Below are positions 24,653 through 32,904 of a stretch of DNA of 64,000 nt, one piece after another. The DNA lies in IMG/VR virus record IMGVR_UViG_3300027969_004705, positions 1 through 64,000 of that record. The stretch is one strand, 5' to 3'. Every line of letters starts with the position of its first letter. The stretch's first letter is position 1. Below the pieces are notes generated by a model. That model made no database searches. It worked only from the letters and a program-made list of their open reading frames with translations, and had not been told where the DNA came from. The translations under genes and the position numbers were made by a program. Source of the stretch: a virus.

Positions 24653-27600
24653 TTAAAATCTACAAAGTTTATGTTGTTTATTGTTACTCCGATAGGTAGT
24701 AAAGAAGTTGCTTGTGCTAAAATATTATTTATGATATTATTCCGAAAATCAATATTCGTAACATTTAAATTCTTAATATATATATCAATAAGCTTGCTTG
24801 AATTAGTTTGCGAAAATTTAAAAAATCTTTCTATCTGTTCAAGATTATTACGCTGACCGGCTGGCATTGATAACACTAACTGATCAATTTTCTTGCCTAA
24901 TAAAGTAAGAGCAGCAACTGTATCATTAGATACCGGTCGATTATATATCAAAAGATTTTTTATTCTAAAATCTTTGGTATAGTAATATCCAGGCTGCCTA
25001 AGATATGTTGCGAGATCAATACCATTAAAGAATCCCGTTGTTCCAATAAATAAATCATCGTTAAATATATTTTGTATTTTATATTTACCAGGTGATACAT
25101 TTATGGTTGCATAACTAGCACCATTTACAAATAGCGTAATATTTCCTTGTACTGAATCAAATCTATATGTTAAAGTATGATATCCTGTATCAATATTAGA
25201 CGTATTAAAATTTATATTTGTATCTAATATATCTTCACTTGATAAATAATTGGTTAATGTTAATTCAAAACTAATATTTTTAGGTTTGTATATATTATTA
25301 AAGTAATTATAATTAGTTTGAGTATATCTTCTTGCTGTTAAACTGTTATATTCGCTATATTTACCTGTACTACTTAATTTAGCAAACACAACTGATGCAT
25401 TACCAGAAGTATTGTATTTAATAATATTTAAATTATTACTAGAATCTGCTATTAAGCTGGTGACATATGTATTAGTTGATGTGGATGTGTATTCTTTACC
25501 AAAATCAATATTTAAAACCTTACCTCCTGCGGATAATGCCGGTATATAAGATGAAAGAGGATAAGAAGACACAAACTGCCTTAATGTAGTATATACGCTA
25601 ATTTTATTATTATGACCTATATAGATATTTTTATTACTATCTATGTTAAAGTCGGTAATTCCTGCTTGACTAATAAGGAATACTTCTGATTCATTATTAA
25701 GTAAATTATGCTTTATAAGATTTACGTCACGTATTGTATAGAATATATAATTTGATCCATACCCTTCATACTTTAACCTCTCTCCAGGTAAATATAGTAA
25801 AGTATCATTATATCTAATTAAACTCTTTGCATAATCATACTTAGTGTCTTTATATTTAGCAAACGGTACAGCATTTGTCACAGTAGTAGGCTGTAATGTC
25901 TTAAGATTAACCTCTATACAGCTGCCTGAACTGGAAGTTAAGAATGTGATTCTATCCTTTTCTTGTAAATAATTAATATAATTATTAAGATTAGGGATTG
26001 TTTCTAATTTTATTTTATTTGCTTGAGCATTTAGCTTATATATCTCACCAGCTGAACAAACTACAAAAAAGTCTTGCAGTGGTTCGTATATAATAATATC
26101 TTTTATATCTGAACTAAATACATTTGTTGTTATTAAAGTATAATCACTATTATATACATATAATTTTTTACCACTATATGTATATATAAACGGCGTTATA
26201 ATTTGGTTATTTCTAACGCCAAATCCAGCGTTAGTTTTATTACCGAGTAGTTGAAACCCATAATCTTTATTAGGCTGAATATAAATATCGAACGATATAG
26301 TAAATTGATTAGTTTGATTTACTTCCGCTGCAATTAAATATTTGCTATAGTTTGTACCGTCATATATTACTTCTGTCTCAGTATATGCTGATTGAACATT
26401 GTTTATGTCGTATATATATGGAAACCCGCTAGCAATCGGATTACTATTATTAATAAAATTACTAATATCTGCTTCTCCTAAGCGTTCATATTTATATGAA
26501 ACATTAGGCTCGATAGCTAAAGAGCTTTTATAATCTACAATAGGAGTATCTTTATTTACATTTTCATCATAATATCTATCTACCCACATACCAGCTGATC
26601 CAGGATTATCAGCCGATAACCATGTACACATATACCTACCATTATTATTCTGAGTACTATACTTTTGATTTATATAAATTTTATCTGAAACAAGCGGAGA
26701 TGTTCCGCCTAAGCTACCATTTTGCGCAAAATCTGTATCATTTATATTAAGCTTGTCATAAGGGTATATACTCGAAGGTGCTTTAAAAAATGTATCTGTA
26801 CCATTCTGTATTATTATGTCTTTATTATAAAAAACGTAATTTAATGCTATTTTATTATTACCACCTTCTTGGTCATTACCCGTGAATATACTAGTATATT
26901 CACGGAAATCTACATCAGGATGATTTACATTACCTATAAGCATATTTGTTCCGCTTTTTATATAATTTTTCTCTGATCGTTGATTGTTTAGTGTAATATA
27001 ATTTAAATTAAAAGAACTTAAGCAAGTATTGTAATTGGTGTGTAGCAGATACTGTGACTTTAAGTCGTAAACACTTCTTTCTTCGTTAGCTATTAAATCA
27101 TTTAGACGAGCAGTATCATATGTTATCCAACTAGTTCCTGTTTTATACTGTATATCTTTATAGTTATAATCTATTTTAATTAAACTCTTAACTCTAGAAA
27201 TTGATTGACCTGCGGTAACAGTATTAAACACTAGTTTATCGCTATCATATATTAAGACACGAGTATCACCACTACTAATATTTTTATATAGAGTTAAATA
27301 TCCAATATCGTCTATTTCATACGTAAACATATCATTTCTTTCATATGTTATCGTCTGTGGATCACTTTCATAATTATAAAAACATACACTATTATTAGTA
27401 TAATTTAAATAATAATCCGCTATTCCATTATTATGCTTTATTCTGACATATTTACCGTTTATAAACTCTAATTCAAAAATAGTATTATTATCAAAAATAT
27501 TAATAGGTAGAGCATATACCCCAGCTGGTTTAATTTCATCACTATATGATGAATTACTTTGCTTAAAAGTGTATAAGTACTTATTATATTGTAAATTTCT

Positions 27601-27885
27601 AGATGAACTTAAACTAGCAAAAATTAACGACGTTGTTAATGTATTAATTGTATTTTCTTTTGTAAGTATTTTAAAAATATCACTAATATTTTTTTTACCT
27701 GTTAAATAGTGAGCTGTATAGTTGTTTATAGAACTATCATAGATTTCTGATAGTGCATCTATTTCTGTAAACTTAAAGCCTTCTTCATAAGAGATACTTC
27801 TTTGATTATAAGTAAAGAATGGGTCACTATATAGCAGCAGGCGTGTGTATATAGATGAAACGCTGTATTTTTGAAGAGTAGTCAC
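24649..27885 (-). CDS. large tail protein with propeller-like and LamG-like domains, GTG start
   Basis: 1078 residues, starting with GTG. The middle part (about 530-800) contains strand repeats resembling the propeller protein downstream (LIRYNDTLLYLPGERL, NIDSNKNIYIGHNN). Residues about 850-1000 are concanavalin/LamG-like (GYHTLTYRFDSVQGNITLFV, GTTGFFNG, FRIKNLLIYNRPVSNDTVAA). The C-terminus is a helical segment. Probably an elongated adsorption or fibre-support protein. A late-type octamer lies six bases before the GTG. Confidence 0.65.
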   Translation of the reverse strand: MTTLQKYSVSSIYTRLLLYSDPFFTYNQRSISYEEGFKFTEIDALSEIYDSSINNYTAHYLTGKKNISDIFKILTKENTINTLTTSLIFASLSSSRNLQYNKYLYTFKQSNSSYSDEIKPAGVYALPINIFDNNTIFELEFINGKYVRIKHNNGIADYYLNYTNNSVCFYNYESDPQTITYERNDMFTYEIDDIGYLTLYKNISSGDTRVLIYDSDKLVFNTVTAGQSISRVKSLIKIDYNYKDIQYKTGTSWITYDTARLNDLIANEERSVYDLKSQYLLHTNYNTCLSSFNLNYITLNNQRSEKNYIKSGTNMLIGNVNHPDVDFREYTSIFTGNDQEGGNNKIALNYVFYNKDIIIQNGTDTFFKAPSSIYPYDKLNINDTDFAQNGSLGGTSPLVSDKIYINQKYSTQNNNGRYMCTWLSADNPGSAGMWVDRYYDENVNKDTPIVDYKSSLAIEPNVSYKYERLGEADISNFINNSNPIASGFPYIYDINNVQSAYTETEVIYDGTNYSKYLIAAEVNQTNQFTISFDIYIQPNKDYGFQLLGNKTNAGFGVRNNQIITPFIYTYSGKKLYVYNSDYTLITTNVFSSDIKDIIIYEPLQDFFVVCSAGEIYKLNAQANKIKLETIPNLNNYINYLQEKDRITFLTSSSGSCIEVNLKTLQPTTVTNAVPFAKYKDTKYDYAKSLIRYNDTLLYLPGERLKYEGYGSNYIFYTIRDVNLIKHNLLNNESEVFLISQAGITDFNIDSNKNIYIGHNNKISVYTTLRQFVSSYPLSSYIPALSAGGKVLNIDFGKEYTSTSTNTYVTSLIADSSNNLNIIKYNTSGNASVVFAKLSSTGKYSEYNSLTARRYTQTNYNYFNNIYKPKNISFELTLTNYLSSEDILDTNINFNTSNIDTGYHTLTYRFDSVQGNITLFVNGASYATINVSPGKYKIQNIFNDDLFIGTTGFFNGIDLATYLRQPGYYYTKDFRIKNLLIYNRPVSNDTVAALTLLGKKIDQLVLSMPAGQRNNLEQIERFFKFSQTNSSKLIDIYIKNLNVTNIDFRNNIINNILAQATSLLPIGVTINNINFVDFK

Positions 27886-27994
27886 TTTAATTATTTAATA
27901 ACTGAGACTTAAAACACAGTATCAATCTCTACACCTACTTTTCGTCTTGTGGTTCTAGGGTTTTATATTTGTTGGATGAATTGACTATCAAACA
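27886..27994. promoter_or_regulatory. intergenic gap with late-type promoter of the 1078-residue tail gene
   Basis: ATTAAATA on the minus strand at 27892-27899, six bases before the GTG at 27885. The remaining 95 bases hold no frame longer than about ten codons and no clear terminator. Confidence 0.45.
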
Positions 27995-30900
27995 TTAAAA
28001 ATTAAAAATTAAAGTAACTAATCCAGGAGCACCATCACCGCCAGCGGCACCGTCAGTGCCACCATTAGTGCCTCCACCTGCACCTGACCCGCCTATTCCA
28101 CAGTAGAGAGGACCAGTAAGGATAGCAGCAGGTGCGAAACCTCCTCCACTAGCATTAGCTGCACCTCCATTAGCAGCCCCACCATATCCAATACCACTGA
28201 GTCTAACTGTTTCAGTGGTATCTATGCTTCCTCCACCTGCACCTCCAGTAGATCCATTAGGATTAAAAGAAGTCGAAGTTCCGCTAGTGGACGCAGATAC
28301 ACCATATCCCGTGAATCCAGCATATGTGCCTGTTCCAGCGTTACTAGAAATTGAGCCTCCTATCGAAGTTGCTGATGTTCCTCCAACACCGGTATTACCA
28401 TTGTTAACACTGCTTCCGCCTTGGTTGACTCCTGCGGATATAAGAGGTGTACTACCTCGTAGTATTCCTGATGCACCACCAATAGATCCAGGATTTCCAT
28501 TAGTGTTAGCACTTAATGCTGGTATGCCCGCGCCCCCTGCACCTCCTGCTCCAACAGTAACAGTCCAAGTTCCTGCCGCAACATTTGCAGAAAAAATAGT
28601 TCTAACTGTTCGCCAGCCCCCGCCACCACCTGTTCCTCCAAGACGGTTTGTGCCGACTGCTCCCATTCTGCCACTACCGCCTCCTGCACCGCCTTGTATT
28701 GCTTCAGCCATACAAGTCACCCAGCCAGTAGGAGGAGTAATTGTAGACACACCAGACAGCACAGCAACACCTGCGTTATTGCTGGCATACTGGAAAATGT
28801 AGGTTACTGGAGATGGTGCAACCGGGGTACCATTTACGGTTATTGATGTTGCAGAAATACTTTTAGATGAAACACTATTAGAAAATGTTCCATTAACTGC
28901 TGATAATGATGTAAAGTTTGCCGTATTACTACTAATATTATTAGTTACTGTAATATTAGAAAATATACCATTAACTGCTGATAATGATGTAACTGAGAGT
29001 GATGCAAATATTGGACTACTAGAGAGTCCAAGACCTAAATTAACTCTTGCTCCAGAAGCAGTAGTTGATCCAGTACCTCCTACTGACAACGGTAATGTGG
29101 TAGATAGTGTATCTGCCATAGGTGCTACTGCTAGATTGGCTAAGCTGCCTAGCACAAGAGGTGTACCGAGCCGTGTGCTGTAATAAGCTAAGTGTTTGAC
29201 TGAAAGATTGGCTTCACCCCATCGAAGTTGATTTTGCGTACTATATGGATTTAAGCCAGAGTCAAAAGCAGCTGTTTGTAAAACGCCATTAAGCCATACT
29301 TTATGACGGTTTACTGTGTCGGTTGAGCTCCAGTCAATAACAATATCAAAGTCTGGAACCGTTCGAGCAGCGAGATTGTAGTTAATTATGTCTCCACCGG
29401 ATAAATTTCGGAAACGTACTTGTAGTGCGCTGGCAGAGTCGTAAATGGTAGGACCAGGACTATAACCTCCAGAGTCAACCATCGCAAATAATTCAACGAG
29501 ACCAGCAGAAACTGGACGACTACCGCTAAAGCGTATGGTACCGCCGCTTGAATAAAAGACTGAACTGAAAGCCGTACTAGACAAGGTACCAGAATCTGCT
29601 CCAGTATCCCACGCAGGGAATGCATTTCCGAGTAGTCCAGTTACTGGTTGAACAACAGTAGCAGTAGCAATCTTTAAGTCGTTGCCGCTTCTCCATAATG
29701 TTCCAGGTGATCCTGTACCTGGGTCGGCAGTTAGAATAGCAGCAAGTGATAGATTAATAGATGTACTAGCAAATGTTGCAGTAGTAACTCTGTTAGGTTT
29801 AATGTAGACGGGCTTATCAGCACCTGTTCCGATACATAAGCTATCCGTTGCTCCAGATCCTTCAATTATGGAATTGCTTCCTGCGTTGCTAAATAACTGG
29901 AACAAATTATCATATGAACCAAATAACGGGTAGGTATTTATGGTAGTATTTGTAGGAACTGAGGTTCCGGTCTGTAATGTAAGTGTTTGCGGAGCGGCTA
30001 TTGTTATATTAGAAGTTTCGCTTTTTACAACACCTGCATTAATAAAAGTAACTCGATTATCAAGTCGTGCAACCCACGAATATCTGCCCGTAACTAGTGA
30101 ATCCTTATTGCCTAATATAGTCTGTCCTGTTCCCCTATCAACAAAAGCATATGACGTAAAAGCAACATCTAACCCTAATTCATAATTATCAGTTCCGGTT
30201 ACTATTACGCCAGTATTATTTCCTGGTAGATACTGCCCACCACTAATATATGTACCGCTTCCAGATACGCCAGATAATGCAAATCTATTAAAATCTATAG
30301 CACTAATAGCTACATTAGTCACATTCGCATTAGGAATTCCAGTAACACCAAAAATGGTCACTTTGTCGCCAGTAGATCTTCCATGACCGGTATACTCTAA
30401 ACCAGCGGGTATGTCTGAAGTTATGATGATAGGATTACCACTAGTAACATTAGTTATAGTTCTTAAATATTTAGAAGTACTTGTTATTGGCATAAATACC
30501 CCTGTACAATTTTTAAGTCTTACACCAGTAGACACTTCTTCTGCTTGGAATGCATTAATATTAATACCTCTACAATTTTCAGCATATAGAGAAGGATAAT
30601 AGTCGCCATCACTATCTTTTGCCCATTGATTATTGTTAATAAAAGAACAGACTACCTGCTTTGCTGCAAAACTATAACAAGTATTTAGACTTATTCCAGG
30701 TCCACGAGTAACTCCTTCAACATTCAAGTAGCCTACATCGACAGAACCACCGTTGATATCGGTTACAAAACCTCTTAGACCGCATTCATAAATCCCTAAA
30801 AATCCAATTGTACCTCTTTGCGCACATGAAAATCTTAATCCACTACTATAAGGGTTATTATTATTGTATCCATTAACAAGAGATCTATTTCCACTAATAC

Positions 30901-32263
30901 ATATATTGTTAATATATGCTGCGAATGTATTTGCAGCACCAGGTCCGTTACTTTCATTGGATAACATATACACCACAAATTTTTCAGAAACAGTAGCAAC
31001 ATTATTTTTAAAGTTAATATATATGTATTTATTTTCTCCTATTAAATTAGTGAATGCAGATATATACCAAGTGTCGGAAATGTAGTAAATTGCGGATTGT
31101 TTAGCACTACTTTGTGGGAAATATATAATCCCTATACGAAGAGGTGTGCCCGCGCCTTTTATATACATTTTAGTAGCAGTAGGAGGAATAGCCTGCTTTA
31201 GGCCCGGAGAAGCGATGGTAATAGTTCCAGGTGCAGATACGCCAGCGGTTACGGTGTATTGATTACCGTCACCATTAAAGGTAATAATATCACCAACAAG
31301 AACATTACCAGTACCTGCAATAATAGGAATAGAAGTAGCACTTACCGCAAATCCTGCTGCTGTAGTAGTGTATCCTGTTCCATCACCTTTATTTGGAGGA
31401 GGAGTTTCTCCTACACCTCTGCCAGTAGTCGAGTCGTAAGATCCAGGAGAAATTGGTAACGAATTATAGGCAGCTTTAATAGCAGATAAACAGTCTACAG
31501 CAGTAGCACCTGCATTAAAATCATCAAAAGTCGGCAATGCTCCGAAATTTAATACATTTCTAGGACCTTCGTAAAATCCAGAATCTGCTGTAGCATCGTC
31601 TGGATTTGCATATATTACAGCAGACCCTTCATTAAATTTAATATTGACATTTGATGCATATGTGGATAATGGAAATCCTGAAGTAATTCCAAAATTTCCT
31701 TGAGATAATTCTGCAACAGCTGGACTTGATGGAGTGAGTTGTGCGTACTGTAATGCTTTTTTCAATGCATCCATTCTAGCAGCATTAGTATCAGCAGACG
31801 ATTCGAATTTTTTGACATTGTTACCTTGTTTCACTAACACATATCCATACTCCGGAGGATTAAAGTCTGATACCCACGCATTCAATCCATTACTATTTAA
31901 AATTGGAGATGCATATGGTATGTTTATAACTCTACTAGAAGCTCCGTTAATAGTAGCAGCACCAGCATATAAAGTAGCATAATTGGTAGTATTTAACTGA
32001 CCATTAACATCTGAAAATATTAATGTAGTTCCAGTCGGATAATTAACAGGGCTAGGGAGACTATATGTTCTCGGTCCGGTTAATGTTGCAGTCAAACGCG
32101 CAAACGTAGTGCCAGCAGCAATAGTTGCATCAGCATCTCCAAGATTTTGAACTTTAATAGGAAGTAGTCCAAGTCTGGTTTGACCCCATGCTTGATCACT
32201 ACTAGTTGGTGTTAGACCTTCGACAAAAAGTCTATCTGCTTCTGGTTTTAAGTATGTACTCAT
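27995..32263 (-). CDS. large tail fibre/spike: beta-helix, LamG-like domain and Gly-rich tip
   Basis: 1422 residues, the largest protein here. After an N-terminal attachment region, about 235-780 reads as a pectate-lyase-type parallel beta-helix (NVLNFGALPTFDDFNAGATA entry, then strand repeats with ISGNRSLVNGY and LGIYECGLRGFVTD). About 905-1055 is LamG-like (RHKVWLNGVLQTAAFDSG, LAYYSTRLG). Fibre-shaft repeats follow (LPLSVGGTGSTTASGARVNL, two SLSAVNG(I/T)FSN units). The tip, 1175-1422, is Gly-rich (GGTGGGGGWRTV, VTVGAGGAGGAG), recalling the polyglycine sandwich of T-even adhesins. The gene is clearly richer in G+C than its neighbours, suggesting recent acquisition. A depolymerase activity is possible but not shown. 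Confidence 0.8.
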   Translation of the reverse strand: MSTYLKPEADRLFVEGLTPTSSDQAWGQTRLGLLPIKVQNLGDADATIAAGTTFARLTATLTGPRTYSLPSPVNYPTGTTLIFSDVNGQLNTTNYATLYAGAATINGASSRVINIPYASPILNSNGLNAWVSDFNPPEYGYVLVKQGNNVKKFESSADTNAARMDALKKALQYAQLTPSSPAVAELSQGNFGITSGFPLSTYASNVNIKFNEGSAVIYANPDDATADSGFYEGPRNVLNFGALPTFDDFNAGATAVDCLSAIKAAYNSLPISPGSYDSTTGRGVGETPPPNKGDGTGYTTTAAGFAVSATSIPIIAGTGNVLVGDIITFNGDGNQYTVTAGVSAPGTITIASPGLKQAIPPTATKMYIKGAGTPLRIGIIYFPQSSAKQSAIYYISDTWYISAFTNLIGENKYIYINFKNNVATVSEKFVVYMLSNESNGPGAANTFAAYINNICISGNRSLVNGYNNNNPYSSGLRFSCAQRGTIGFLGIYECGLRGFVTDINGGSVDVGYLNVEGVTRGPGISLNTCYSFAAKQVVCSFINNNQWAKDSDGDYYPSLYAENCRGININAFQAEEVSTGVRLKNCTGVFMPITSTSKYLRTITNVTSGNPIIITSDIPAGLEYTGHGRSTGDKVTIFGVTGIPNANVTNVAISAIDFNRFALSGVSGSGTYISGGQYLPGNNTGVIVTGTDNYELGLDVAFTSYAFVDRGTGQTILGNKDSLVTGRYSWVARLDNRVTFINAGVVKSETSNITIAAPQTLTLQTGTSVPTNTTINTYPLFGSYDNLFQLFSNAGSNSIIEGSGATDSLCIGTGADKPVYIKPNRVTTATFASTSINLSLAAILTADPGTGSPGTLWRSGNDLKIATATVVQPVTGLLGNAFPAWDTGADSGTLSSTAFSSVFYSSGGTIRFSGSRPVSAGLVELFAMVDSGGYSPGPTIYDSASALQVRFRNLSGGDIINYNLAARTVPDFDIVIDWSSTDTVNRHKVWLNGVLQTAAFDSGLNPYSTQNQLRWGEANLSVKHLAYYSTRLGTPLVLGSLANLAVAPMADTLSTTLPLSVGGTGSTTASGARVNLGLGLSSSPIFASLSVTSLSAVNGIFSNITVTNNISSNTANFTSLSAVNGTFSNSVSSKSISATSITVNGTPVAPSPVTYIFQYASNNAGVAVLSGVSTITPPTGWVTCMAEAIQGGAGGGSGRMGAVGTNRLGGTGGGGGWRTVRTIFSANVAAGTWTVTVGAGGAGGAGIPALSANTNGNPGSIGGASGILRGSTPLISAGVNQGGSSVNNGNTGVGGTSATSIGGSISSNAGTGTYAGFTGYGVSASTSGTSTSFNPNGSTGGAGGGSIDTTETVRLSGIGYGGAANGGAANASGGGFAPAAILTGPLYCGIGGSGAGGGTNGGTDGAAGGDGAPGLVTLIFNF

Positions 32264-32904
32264 TGAATTTTAGTTTGTATTTTTAAATTAGTCGTCGGAC
32301 TATAAATAATTTGCTCATAGGATGGACTATAAAGAAATTGATAACCATTATCCGGATTTATTAATTCGATACTAGTTGGCAACTGTAGAATACTGACGTA
32401 TGTTTGTTTATTTATCTTACCTTCTAGGTTAACAAAAGTATTATTAGTAGATAAAGGAGATATCTGACTGCTTAGTATACTCAACTCACCAATTTCATCA
32501 TAATACGACGCATTATATATATTAATAGGCTGTATAAATAAAGTTTTACTACCGTCTTTAAATGTAATTAAAAACTGAGCCGTTATAAGGCTGTTAAAAT
32601 TTGATGTTTCTTTAGAATATGTATTTTCATACATACTCATTATTGTACCACCAGGCTTATCAAAAAGAATTTCATTAAAAATACTTTTATTTTTATAATC
32701 ATATATTAAATCTCGCTTTATGTGAATATTTTCAGTTGAATTGCCGTAATTAATAACAAGATACGTAGCATAATTACTCGCTTCATTTATACCAGTAAGT
32801 ACAAATGTAATTGAGGTCTTACCTTTAACAGAGACAGTCGGCAGTATTTTCTGCATATCTCCTGTAGTACTCGTTAAATTGTAATATAAACTAATATTTT
32901 TCAT
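32260..32904 (-). CDS. baseplate/tail structural protein, unknown
   Basis: 214 residues, all-beta composition, overlapping both neighbours by 4 bp (ATGA-type junctions), so translated with the 985-residue protein and the large fibre. It may connect fibre and baseplate. No family is recognised. Confidence 0.6.
   Translation of the reverse strand: MKNISLYYNLTSTTGDMQKILPTVSVKGKTSITFVLTGINEASNYATYLVINYGNSTENIHIKRDLIYDYKNKSIFNEILFDKPGGTIMSMYENTYSKETSNFNSLITAQFLITFKDGSKTLFIQPINIYNASYYDEIGELSILSSQISPLSTNNTFVNLEGKINKQTYVSILQLPTSIELINPDNGYQFLYSPSYEQIIYSPTTNLKIQTKIQ

Noticed and set aside
27886-27994. Possible lost gene or frameshift extension of the large fibre
   Set aside because: Frames on both strands are only about ten codons long and do not resemble fibre sequence.
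28215-28802. Long plus-strand open frame rich in Pro, Ala and Val
   Set aside because: It is the antisense of the Gly-rich fibre tip; composition is that expected from the complement of Gly codons and there is no start context.
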